From: JBKBMT01 sp046295655
GTDB taxonomy: Bacteria; Pseudomonadota; Alphaproteobacteria; Rhodobacterales; Rhodobacteraceae
NCBI GenBank assembly: GCA_046295655.1
Contig: JBKBMT010000003.1
Span: 34,580 to 98,579 of the forward strand
Length of the DNA: 64,000 bases
Reading direction: 5' to 3'
The translations under genes were made by a program, and so were the position numbers. Positions 45,020-52,561 of this stretch are shown one piece after another. The notes under the pieces were generated by a model, which saw nothing but the letters and a program-made list of their open reading frames with translations, did not search any database and was not told where the DNA came from. Positions within the stretch are counted from its first letter, which is position 1. Each line of letters starts with the position of its first letter.

Positions 45020-46018
45020 ATGACAGAAAATCAATCACATAGACTGTCCGTCGCGCCCATGATGGACTGGACCGACCGGCATTGCCGGGCCTTTCACCGC
45101 GTGCTCAGCCGGCGGACGCAACTTTATACCGAGATGGTGACGGCGCAGGCCGTCGTTCACGGAGAACGCGAGCGGCTTCTCGGCTTCGACGCGGCCGAGC
45201 ACCCGGTCGTGCTTCAACTCGGCGGGTCGGACCCATCGCTGCTGGCACAGGCGGCGCGGGCCGGTGCGGATTTCGGATATGACGAGATCAACCTGAACGT
45301 AGGCTGTCCGTCGGACCGGGTGCAGTCGGGCTGTTTCGGTGCGGCGCTGATGCGCGACCCGGCGCTGGTTGGCGATTGCGTGGCGGCGATGACGGCCGCG
45401 CAGCCGCGGCCGGTCACGGTAAAGTGCCGGATCGGCGTCGACGATCAGGCGCCCGAGGAGGTTCTGCCGGCCTTTGTCGAAACCGTGTCGCGGGCCGGTG
45501 CCGACCGGTTCGTGATCCACGCCCGGAAAGCCTGGCTCAAAGGGCTTTCGCCGAAGGAGAACCGCGAGATACCGCCGCTGCAGCCCGAACTGGTGCTCGA
45601 CCTGAAGGCCCGGTTCCCGCATCTGCGCGTCGAGATCAACGGCGGCATCGCAACCCTCGACGAAGCCGCGGATTGGCTGGGACGGGGCCTTGACGGAGTG
45701 ATGATCGGCCGCGCCGCCTATCACGACCCCTTCGGCATCCTTGCCCGTGCCGACACGCTTCTGACCGGCGAGACGGCGCAGGTCGCGACCCCGCAGGAAG
45801 CGGCCGAACGGATGCGGCCCCTGATCGCGCAGCACCTGGCCCGGGGCGGCCGGCTGCATCAGATCACCCGGCACATGCTGGGTCTTTTCGCCGGACGGCC
45901 GGGGGCGCGGGTCTGGCGACGGATGCTGTCGGAGGGCGCGGGCCGTCCCGATGCCGGTCTGGCGCTTTACGACGCCGCCTGCGCCCAGGTCGCCGAGGCC
46001 GCCGCGCGTGCCGCCTGA
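45020..46018 (+). CDS. dusA: tRNA-dihydrouridine(20/20a) synthase, with island-supplied start
   Basis: FMN-dependent tRNA reductase of 332 residues from ATG 45020. SVAPMMDWTDRH opens the TIM barrel. NLNVGCPSDRVQSG carries the catalytic Cys. GVMIGRAAYHDP binds FMN phosphate, and the helical tRNA-binding domain ends the protein. The first 27 bases of coding sequence and all upstream bases are AT-richer than the rest and come from the island. The native start lies at 38782. The coding frame is intact, so DusA should be made, but from a foreign promoter. Confidence 0.95.
   Translation: MTENQSHRLSVAPMMDWTDRHCRAFHRVLSRRTQLYTEMVTAQAVVHGERERLLGFDAAEHPVVLQLGGSDPSLLAQAARAGADFGYDEINLNVGCPSDRVQSGCFGAALMRDPALVGDCVAAMTAAQPRPVTVKCRIGVDDQAPEEVLPAFVETVSRAGADRFVIHARKAWLKGLSPKENREIPPLQPELVLDLKARFPHLRVEINGGIATLDEAADWLGRGLDGVMIGRAAYHDPFGILARADTLLTGETAQVATPQEAAERMRPLIAQHLARGGRLHQITRHMLGLFAGRPGARVWRRMLSEGAGRPDAGLALYDAACAQVAEAAARAA
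45047..45072 (+). repeat. Right attachment site (attR) of the dusA island
   Basis: Second copy of the 26-bp repeat, identical to 38809-38834, lying inside the dusA coding sequence at codons 10-18. Confidence 0.9.
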
Positions 46019-46022
46019 GCGG

Positions 46023-46337
46023 TCAGAGGAAATCCTCCTCGGCACCGGTGACGTCGATGCCCATCGCCTCGAGCCCCGCCTCGAGGTTTTCGGCCAGATG
46101 CGGCATGCCGGTCAGATAGGTCTCGGTCGGGACGGTCGCCTCGGCGAATGCGGTCTCGACCGCCTGGGCGAAATCCTCGGGGTCGAAGGCACCGCGGCCG
46201 ATCCAGGCGAGTGCGGTCAGATGCGCCTTCTCGTCGTCGTTCAGACCCGCAATGAAGGCGCGCAACTGCGCGTCGCTGCCGCCGTTGCGGGCAAGAAATA
46301 CGATATGGACCACCTTTTCGGGACTGATTTCCAGCAT
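46023..46337 (-). CDS. DUF3775 domain-containing protein
   Basis: 104-residue cytosolic protein from ATG 46337, which has GGGGAAGGA eight bases upstream. It begins MLEISPEKVVHIVFLAR, and FIAGLNDDEKAHLTALAWIGRG follows, the core of DUF3775. The longer upstream frame to 46493 has no ribosome site. The function is unknown. The stop lies four bases from the dusA stop (convergent). Confidence 0.88.
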   Translation of the reverse strand: MLEISPEKVVHIVFLARNGGSDAQLRAFIAGLNDDEKAHLTALAWIGRGAFDPEDFAQAVETAFAEATVPTETYLTGMPHLAENLEAGLEAMGIDVTGAEEDFL

Positions 46338-46492
46338 TGGCGTTCCTTCCCCGGGACGAAGCACCGTCGCCGGAGTTTCGTCGCGCCCGCGACGTGGCGC
46401 AAGTGCAATCGGCTTTCGCCGACGCTTTCGCTCTGGCAAGGGGCGGCGGGGCGTCGTAACGCAGATACGGCTCGTTCCAACGGACAAAGGCA

Positions 46493-47311
46493 ATGCCCGA
46501 CCTCTATCTGCTCATCTGGGCCGCGCTCACGCTCGGGCTGATCGGCGCCTTCTCGGGCGTCATCGCGGGACTGCTGGGCGTGGGCGGGGGCATCGTGCTG
46601 GTGCCGGCCTTCTTCTACGCCTTCCGGGCGCTGGGCTACGACGGCCCGCAGCTGATGCAGATCTGTCTCGGAACCTCGCTCGCGACGATCGTCTTTACCT
46701 CGATCCGCTCGGGGCTCGGGCACCACCGGCGCGGGGCCGTGGACAGGGGAATCGTCCGGGCCTGGGCGCCGGGGATCGTGGCAGGCGTGATCCTGGGCAC
46801 CCTGGTTGCGGCCCGTCTGCGGTCCGAGGCGCTGCAGGCGATCTTCGGCGCGCTGGCGTTGCTGGTCGGGCTCTACATGGCCTTCGGCCGACCCGACTGG
46901 CGGCTGGCCGAGGCGATGCCATCTGGTCTGCGACGCGCGGTCCTGTCCCCGATGCTCGGCTTTCTTTCGGTGCTGATGGGAATCGGCGGCGGCACGTTCG
47001 GCGTGCCGCTGATGACGCTGCATTCGGTCCCCATCCACCGCGCGGTCGGGACAGCGTCGGTGTTCGGGCTGGTGATCGCCTTGCCGGCCGTCATCGGCTT
47101 CCTTCTGACCCCGACGACGGACGCGCCGCCCCTGACCCTGGGCGCGGTCAACCTGCCGGCGTTCGCCATGATCCTTGCGGTTTCGCTCTGGACCACGCCG
47201 CTCGGGGTGAGGCTGGCCCATTCGATGAACCCCGTGCCGCTGCGGCGGGTGTTCGCGGTGTTCCTGATCCTTGTTGCGCTCAACATGCTGCGCAAGGTCG
47301 CGGGTCTGTAG
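46493..47311 (+). CDS. TauE/SafE (TSUP) family membrane transporter
   Basis: 272-residue inner-membrane protein with eight or nine helices. Both TSUP repeats are visible: GVIAGLLGVGGGIVLVPAFF in the first half and SVLMGIGGGTFGVPLMTLH in the second. The family exports sulfite, sulfoacetate or related anions. No sulfur-oxidation genes adjoin, so the substrate is not determined. Confidence 0.92.
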   Translation: MPDLYLLIWAALTLGLIGAFSGVIAGLLGVGGGIVLVPAFFYAFRALGYDGPQLMQICLGTSLATIVFTSIRSGLGHHRRGAVDRGIVRAWAPGIVAGVILGTLVAARLRSEALQAIFGALALLVGLYMAFGRPDWRLAEAMPSGLRRAVLSPMLGFLSVLMGIGGGTFGVPLMTLHSVPIHRAVGTASVFGLVIALPAVIGFLLTPTTDAPPLTLGAVNLPAFAMILAVSLWTTPLGVRLAHSMNPVPLRRVFAVFLILVALNMLRKVAGL

Positions 47312-47333
47312 CGGGCCGCCGAGGCGCGGCCCG
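47312..47333. terminator. Hairpin between convergent TSUP and DUF1289 genes
   Basis: Eight-base-pair G/C stem (47312-47319 with 47326-47333) and 6-base loop, starting immediately after the TSUP stop and three bases from the DUF1289 stop. A short GGTTCAG follows; likely shared terminator. Confidence 0.5.
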
Positions 47334-47335
47334 GT

Positions 47336-47578
47336 TCAGCTCTCGCGGGCCAGCCAGCCCCGGCGTCCGCCACGGCGGCGGTGCAGCGCCTGTCCCCGGC
47401 CCGGCAGGTCGGCCATGATCGCCGCCCGCGCCGCATGGGTCATCGCGGACCAGCCCGCAATCTCCTGCAACGTGCGGTGACAGCCGATGCAGATGCCCGC
47501 CTCGGTATGCATGACGCAGACCTTCACGCAGGGACTTTCGATCTCGTCCCGCCGCCAGACCTCGGCCTCGTCCTTCAC
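47336..47578 (-). CDS. DUF1289 domain-containing protein
   Basis: 80 residues from a GTG that overlaps the ruvX stop (GTGA). DUF1289 is clear: SPCVKVCVMHTEAGICIGCHRTLQEIAGW, with four conserved cysteines that probably bind a metal or iron-sulfur cluster. The last 20 residues are basic. The function is unknown; it ends the ccmI-ruvX operon. Confidence 0.92.
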   Translation of the reverse strand: MKDEAEVWRRDEIESPCVKVCVMHTEAGICIGCHRTLQEIAGWSAMTHAARAAIMADLPGRGQALHRRRGGRRGWLARES

Positions 47579-48057
47579 GCGCCACTCCGCTCGATATGCG
47601 CCAGCCGGTCCAGCGCGCCCTGAAGGATATAGCCCGCAGCGACATGGTCGATCACCTCGGAACGACGCTTTCGCGACGTATCCGCCTCGATCAGTGCCCT
47701 TTCTGCCGCAACCGTGCTGAGCCTCTCGTCCCAGAAGCCGATCGGCAGCGGCGTAAGCGCGGCCAGGTTGCGGGCGAAGGCCCGGGTGGACTGGGCGCGG
47801 GGGCCCTCGGACCCGTCCATGTTCCGCGGCAGGCCGAGGATCACGCCGGCCAGCGCCCGGTCCGACAGAAGCGACAGAAGCACCGCCGCATCCTGCGTGA
47901 ACTTCCGCCGGCGGATCGTCAGCAGCGGGGTCGCGACGCGGCGCAGCCCGTCGGAAACCGCAACGCCGATGGTGCGGGTGCCAAGGTCCAGCCCCGCCAG
48001 ACCGCCGGAGCGCGGCAGCGCGGCGGCAAGATCCTCGATCGCGTCATGCACACTCAA
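47575..48057 (-). CDS. ruvX: Holliday junction resolvase / pre-16S rRNA nuclease YqgF
   Basis: RNase H-fold nuclease of about 160 residues. GLDLGTRTIGVAVSD carries the first catalytic Asp, VILGLPRNMDGSEG is the central motif, and DERLSTVAAER and DHVAAGYILQ complete the active site. The start is TTG at 48057, overlapping the ccmI TGA; GTG at 48051 is an alternative. The family processes 16S rRNA 5' ends or recombination intermediates. Confidence 0.93.
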   Translation of the reverse strand: MSVHDAIEDLAAALPRSGGLAGLDLGTRTIGVAVSDGLRRVATPLLTIRRRKFTQDAAVLLSLLSDRALAGVILGLPRNMDGSEGPRAQSTRAFARNLAALTPLPIGFWDERLSTVAAERALIEADTSRKRRSEVIDHVAAGYILQGALDRLAHIERSGA

Positions 48058-49292
48058 TCGGCGATTCCCGCATCGCGGGCAGCAGCGGAAATCTCGGCCA
48101 TGTCGGCGGCATCGGCGGAAAAGACCTCGCGCGCCTCGGTCCAGATGCGCCGCGCGGCCTCGGTCTCGCCCAGCACGCCGTAGGCCCGGATCAGCCTTGC
48201 CCAGTCCTCGGCCGGGCCGCCCTCCGACGCCAGCCGCACCTTCAGCCCCTCGACCATGCCGCGGATCATGGCCATCCGCGCCTCCGGGTCCAGCGCTGCG
48301 GCGGCCTCCACGTCGGCGGCGTCCGGGCCGGGCGCCGCGGCGGCAAGCGGTGGGATCTGGAAATTGTGCACCCCTGCCCGCCAGGCGGCATCGGGCAGCT
48401 GCGCACGCAGGGGCGGGACCCAGGGCGCGTCCTCGCGGCTGTCGGCCCAGAGCCCGCGCCAGATCGGAAACGCAAGGTCGGGCCGGTCTACCTGCATCAG
48501 CATCAGTCCGGTGTAGTAGCGCGCCAGCCCGTTGCGCGGGTCGGCGCGCAGCACCTGGGCCAGCACCTGTTCCGCCTCGGGCGAGACATAGCCGCCGGTC
48601 GCCAGGATCATCAGCTCGGCCAGCAGCATCCGGTCCTGCGCGGTTGCATGTGGTCCCCGAAGCGCGATGACCCGCTCCTGCGCCCGCGCGGCCGCTGCAA
48701 AGTCACCCGCCGCCGCCTCGTTGCGCGCGAGAAGCTCCTGTCCGCGAAGATCGTCCGGCCGCCCCGCCACCACCTCGCGCAGCTGCTCGAGCAGCGCCGC
48801 GTGCTGCGGTTCCAGCGGTTCCGGCGGGGCCAGGAAAGCCCGGGCATCGGCCTCGGCCTCGGCCTGGCCGGGGCGGGACTTGCGCAGTTCCTCGGCCGCG
48901 GCAAGCCGCCGCTCCAGCGGCAGATCGGGATATCCGGGTGCGCCGATCCGGGGATAGATGATCAGTGCCGCGCCGACGAGGGCAACGACGATCAGCCCCA
49001 CCGCCGCAACGCCGGCGACCGGCGGCGTGCTGTCCGGTGCCGGCCCGCCCCCACGCCTGCGATCGGCCTCGAGCACCCGGCGCCCGATCTCCGCGCGGAG
49101 GCGATCGGCTTCTTCGGACGGGATCGTCCCGCGTGCCAGGTCCCGGTCAACCTCGCGCAACTGGTCGCGATAGACGCGCAGGTCCCACGCCGCTGCAGCC
49201 TCGGCCGCGCCGGCCCGGGGCCGGAGCAGCGCCAGCGCCAGCAGGCCCGCAACCGCCAGCACCATCGCACCGGCCAAGCCCCAGAACACCAT
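48054..49292 (-). CDS. ccmI: Cytochrome c biogenesis protein CcmI
   Basis: 412-residue protein that holds apocytochrome c for heme attachment in system I maturation. Two N-terminal and central membrane helices (VFWGLAGAMVLAVAGLLALALL and AAVGLIVVALVGAALIIYPRIG) flank the cytosolic loop with LRVYRDQLREVDRDL, a CcmI signature. The C-terminal 280 residues are a periplasmic TPR domain (QVDRPDLAFPIWRGLW). Its clients here would include cytochrome c2. The other ccm genes are not in the window. Confidence 0.92.
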   Translation of the reverse strand: MVFWGLAGAMVLAVAGLLALALLRPRAGAAEAAAAWDLRVYRDQLREVDRDLARGTIPSEEADRLRAEIGRRVLEADRRRGGGPAPDSTPPVAGVAAVGLIVVALVGAALIIYPRIGAPGYPDLPLERRLAAAEELRKSRPGQAEAEADARAFLAPPEPLEPQHAALLEQLREVVAGRPDDLRGQELLARNEAAAGDFAAAARAQERVIALRGPHATAQDRMLLAELMILATGGYVSPEAEQVLAQVLRADPRNGLARYYTGLMLMQVDRPDLAFPIWRGLWADSREDAPWVPPLRAQLPDAAWRAGVHNFQIPPLAAAAPGPDAADVEAAAALDPEARMAMIRGMVEGLKVRLASEGGPAEDWARLIRAYGVLGETEAARRIWTEAREVFSADAADMAEISAAARDAGIAD

Positions 49293-49734
49293 CGTCGTCC
49301 CACGTCGCCAGATCCGCCCCGGTCTTACCCTGCGCGGACCAGCGGCGAAAGCCGGAATGCGATCACGCGCCCGTCAGCATGTCGCAGTCCGGTGTCGCGG
49401 TGCCGACAGCATGGCGCGCCGGGCGTGTCGGGCCGGGCGTATCGGGGCGGGCGTATCGGGGCGGAGCGGAGAGACTGACGCTGCGGGGCGCAGCGCGACC
49501 GGTTGCCGCCGGGTCCGTTCGGTAGCGGCTGCACGAACACCGGTTCATCAAGGCATCATGGAAGGCGTGGTCACGGCAGCGGCACGTTCATGCAGCGCCT
49601 CGCCTTGGAAGTCTTGAGGCAAGTGTCCGCCGACCGCCTGTCAGCGGTTTCCCGCAGTTCTGCCCGATCCCGGGGAACCCGACGACCTCGATCCTTGTTT
49701 CTCCGTCAAAGGCAACCTGCACGGAGAGCTTGTC
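49293..49734. other. Intergenic region with short tandem repeat
   Basis: 442 bp with no credible gene. It contains three 14-bp tandem units (49421-49462) and a small ACCGC/GCGGT hairpin near 49636-49651. The 3' end should hold the promoter of the next small gene. Confidence 0.5.
49421..49462. repeat. 3 x 14-bp tandem repeat
   Basis: Units GGGCGTGTCGGGCC, GGGCGTATCGGGGC and GGGCGTATCGGGGC lie head to tail; the last two are identical. Possibly slipped-strand expansion; no function is evident. Confidence 0.8.
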
Positions 49735-50079
49735 ATGGCTTACCAGCAAGATCGAAACGACCCCCATGTGCCGCCGCTCGAGGACCGGGTCGCGGGCAAT
49801 CGCGTTCCCCCGGCCCGTCCGGTCGTCGGGGACGGCAGCAACAGCGCGTTGTGGCTCATCGCAGGCGGCGTGATCGTCGCCCTTGTCGCGCTCGTGTGGT
49901 TCTTCAGCCGCCCGGCGGTCGATACCCCGACCCTCACCGACCCGGCCCCGGCGACGGTCATCGAGAACAACATCCAGACGGCGCCGGCGGACGCCGCGCC
50001 CGTGGCACCCCCGTCGGAAACCGCGCCGGTTACCCCCTCGGCCGATCCGGCGGTGCCGGCCCCGGCCCCGGCCGATTGA
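49735..50079 (+). CDS. Single-TM hypothetical protein (114 aa)
   Basis: 114 residues: polar N-terminus, one membrane helix (ALWLIAGGVIVALVALVWFF, about residues 38-57), then a Pro/Ala/Thr-rich tail that is probably periplasmic and disordered. GGAGAGC precedes the ATG. Similar short proteins with a charged head and P/A tail occur in Rhodobacterales; the function is unknown. Confidence 0.7.
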   Translation: MAYQQDRNDPHVPPLEDRVAGNRVPPARPVVGDGSNSALWLIAGGVIVALVALVWFFSRPAVDTPTLTDPAPATVIENNIQTAPADAAPVAPPSETAPVTPSADPAVPAPAPAD

Positions 50080-50323
50080 GGCCGTCCGCAAACGGTCGCT
50101 CGACATTCTGCAGAGGTCCGGGCGCGCACCGCGTCCCGGGCCTTCTGCCGTTGGCCTGCCATGGGCCCGATGTTCCATGCCGTTGCTGACCGCTTCCTGC
50201 TGCGGCATCACCGTCGCGGCGATCCTGCCCTCGCTCGGCCGGGAAGATGCAGGGTCGGTCGGGGTTGCGCGGGCCGCTGGTGCGCACTAACGAAAGGCCC
50301 GTTCCGGCACCTCAGGAGGCCCG

Positions 50324-51640
50324 ATGATACCGCGATATTCCAGACCCGAAATGGTGGCGATCTGGTCGCCCGAGACGCGGTTCCGCATCTGGTTCGAGAT
50401 CGAGGCCCACGCCTGCGACGCCCAGGCCGACCTCGGGGTGATCCCGAGGGAGAACGCGCAAGCGGTCTGGCGGGCGAAGGACGCCACTTTCGACGTCGCC
50501 CGCATCGAGCAGATCGAGGCCGTCACCCGGCACGACGTGATCGCCTTCCTGACCCATCTTGCCGAGATCGTGGGCGCCGATGAGGCGCGCTTCGTCCATC
50601 AGGGCATGACGTCGTCGGACGTGCTTGATACCTGTCTCAACGTGCAGCTGGTCCGGGCCGCGGACCTGCTGATCGCGGGGGTCGACCGGGTGCTGGCGGC
50701 GCTGAAGGCCCGCGCCTTCGAACACCGCATGACGCCGCGGATCGGCCGCAGCCACGGCATCCATGCCGAACCGGTGACGCTGGGCCTCACCTTCGCGCGG
50801 TTCCACGCCGAGTTCCAGCGCGCCCGCCGGCGGCTGGAGGCGGCCCGCACCGAAGTGGCAACCGGTGCGATTTCCGGCGCGGTCGGAACCTTCGCCAACA
50901 TCGATCCTGCGGTCGAGGCCCATGTATGCGCCCGCATGGGTCTGGAACCCGAACCGATCTCGACCCAGGTCATCCCGCGCGACCGTCATGCGATGTACTT
51001 CGCCACGCTGGGCGTCGTGGCGAGTTCGATCGAGAACCTCGCGATCGAGATCCGGCACATGCAGCGCACCGAAGTCCTCGAGGCGGAAGAGTTCTTCTCA
51101 CCGGGTCAGAAGGGTTCGAGCGCCATGCCGCACAAGCGCAACCCGGTCCTGACCGAAAACCTGACCGGCCTTGCGCGGCTTGTGCGCGGGATGGTCGTGC
51201 CGGCACTCGAGAACGTGGCGCTCTGGCACGAGCGCGACATCTCGCATTCCTCGGTCGAGCGGATGATCGGGCCGGATGCCACGGTGACGCTGGACTTCGC
51301 ACTGCACCGGCTTGCCGGCGTCGTCGAGCAGCTTGTGGTCTATCCGGCCAACATGATGCGGAACATGGAGCTTTACCGCGGCCTGATCCATTCTCAGCGG
51401 GTGCTGCTGGCCCTGACGCAGAAGGGGGTCAGCCGCGAGGATGCCTATCGGCTGGTCCAGCGCAACGCGATGAAGGTCTGGGAGGCGGGCGCGGATTTCC
51501 GCACCGAACTGCTGGCCGATGCCGAGGTCCGGGGCGCCTTGTCCGAGCACGAGATCGATGCGCTGTTCGACCTGTCCCACCACCTCAAGCATGTGGACAC
51601 GATCTTCGCGCGGGTCTTTCCGCCAGACACGAAGACGTGA
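50324..51640 (+). CDS. purB: Adenylosuccinate lyase
   Basis: 438-residue enzyme that acts twice in purine synthesis, releasing fumarate from SAICAR and adenylosuccinate. Signature of the fumarase/aspartase superfamily is GSSAMPHKRNP, with the flexible catalytic Ser. TSSDVLDT and RSHGIHAEP (active-site His) are present, and the AHACDAQADLG start is typical of bacterial PurB. AGGAGGCCCG precedes the ATG. A monocistronic position is suggested by the gaps on both sides. Confidence 0.97.
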   Translation: MIPRYSRPEMVAIWSPETRFRIWFEIEAHACDAQADLGVIPRENAQAVWRAKDATFDVARIEQIEAVTRHDVIAFLTHLAEIVGADEARFVHQGMTSSDVLDTCLNVQLVRAADLLIAGVDRVLAALKARAFEHRMTPRIGRSHGIHAEPVTLGLTFARFHAEFQRARRRLEAARTEVATGAISGAVGTFANIDPAVEAHVCARMGLEPEPISTQVIPRDRHAMYFATLGVVASSIENLAIEIRHMQRTEVLEAEEFFSPGQKGSSAMPHKRNPVLTENLTGLARLVRGMVVPALENVALWHERDISHSSVERMIGPDATVTLDFALHRLAGVVEQLVVYPANMMRNMELYRGLIHSQRVLLALTQKGVSREDAYRLVQRNAMKVWEAGADFRTELLADAEVRGALSEHEIDALFDLSHHLKHVDTIFARVFPPDTKT

Positions 51641-51707
51641 TCGCCACCCGCCAAGCTGGGTGCTGGATCCCGCGGGCGTCGCGCTAGACTCTCTCGGGAA
51701 ACGGTGG

Positions 51708-52256
51708 ATGACACGAATGCGCCTGCCTCTGGCATTGACCCTGTCCGCCCTGCTTGTCTGCGGCCCCGCGCTCGGCGTGGGAAGCGACGACACGGCACCG
51801 CCGAAACCCTCGCCTACGACGATCCAGTGCAAGGGTGCCCAGATCTGGGACGAACGCACGAAACGCTGCATGGATGCGCGCAGCGGCGCCCTTGACGACG
51901 ATGCACGCTTCGCGGCTGTCCGTGAACTTTCCCATGCCGGCCGCCCAGAGGACGCGCTGGCCGTGCTTGCCGCGATGCAGGAAGGCGAAACCGACCGGGT
52001 GCTGACCTATCTCGGTTTTGCGAACCGTCTCGCGGGACGCCGGGACGCGGGCATGGCCTGGTACGCGCTGGCGATCGACCGGAATCCCGACAACATTCTT
52101 GCCCGGTCCTACTTCGGGCAGGCGCTGGTTCTCGACCGCGACCTGGCCGGCGCCCGGGCCCAGCTGGCCGAGATCCGGGCCCGCGGCGGGGCCGGATCCT
52201 GGGCAGAAACGGCGCTGGTTGCCGCAATTCGCAGCGGTCGGGGTTACAGCTACTGA
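51708..52256 (+). CDS. Exported TPR-like protein with cysteine motif WDERTKRC
   Basis: 182 residues from ATG 51708 (ATG 51717 also possible). A signal peptide ends near ALG (about residue 23). A small module with IQCKGAQIWDERTKRC follows, whose two cysteines could pair. The remainder is TPR-like: AVRELSHAGRPEDALAVLAAM, LGFANRLAGRRDAGMAWYALAI and ARSYFGQALVLDRDLAGARAQL. It is probably periplasmic. The cysteine motif recurs in the next gene, so they may share a partner. No named family is recognised. Confidence 0.78.
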   Translation: MTRMRLPLALTLSALLVCGPALGVGSDDTAPPKPSPTTIQCKGAQIWDERTKRCMDARSGALDDDARFAAVRELSHAGRPEDALAVLAAMQEGETDRVLTYLGFANRLAGRRDAGMAWYALAIDRNPDNILARSYFGQALVLDRDLAGARAQLAEIRARGGAGSWAETALVAAIRSGRGYSY

Positions 52257-52327
52257 ACCGGCGCACCGCAACCTTGCGTCGAATCGCGCCACGGGGTTTG
52301 ATCGTGTCAGGCAGTCAGGAGAGGAAG

Positions 52328-52489
52328 ATGAAGGCAAAGATCACCATCGCGGCCCTGCTTCTTGCCTTTACGCCGGGCCTCGCCGCGGCGATGTGCGGCA
52401 AGGAGCGGCTCGAGACCACCGCACAATGCGGCGAGGGCATGATCTGGGACGCGCGGACCGGCACCTGCATCAAGCCGGTGCACAGCTGA
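52328..52489 (+). CDS. Small secreted two-disulfide protein (53 aa)
   Basis: 53 residues from ATG 52328 with GGAGAGGAAG just upstream. A signal peptide (MKAKITIAALLLAF..., cleavage after AAA) leaves a mature peptide of about 33 residues with three cysteines: CGKERLETTAQCGEGMIWDARTGTC, written here only as CGKE...QCGEG...WDARTGTC. The pattern resembles peritrophin-like chitin-binding modules (CxxGxxWDxxTxxC). It shares WDxRTxxC with the gene before it. The function is unknown. Confidence 0.75.
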   Translation: MKAKITIAALLLAFTPGLAAAMCGKERLETTAQCGEGMIWDARTGTCIKPVHS

Positions 52490-52561
52490 TAACCCGCCGT
52501 TAAGCCCGGCGTGACAGCCTGAACCCGACTGCAACAGCCACATCTCGTGCAGGAGGTTCGG

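Larger units (their letters stand above)
38809..45072. mobile_element. Genomic island integrated in the 5' end of dusA
   Basis: About 6.2 kb bounded by a perfect 26-bp repeat. The left end has the original dusA start and the right end has dusA with a replaced start. A tyrosine recombinase remnant reads away from dusA at the right end, the usual layout of dusA-targeting islands and prophages. Cargo: monooxygenase-like gene, methyltransferase remnant, LysR, FMN reductase, arylamine N-acetyltransferase and DUF2269 protein. No transfer or replication genes are seen. The dead integrase suggests the island is fixed. Confidence 0.88.
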
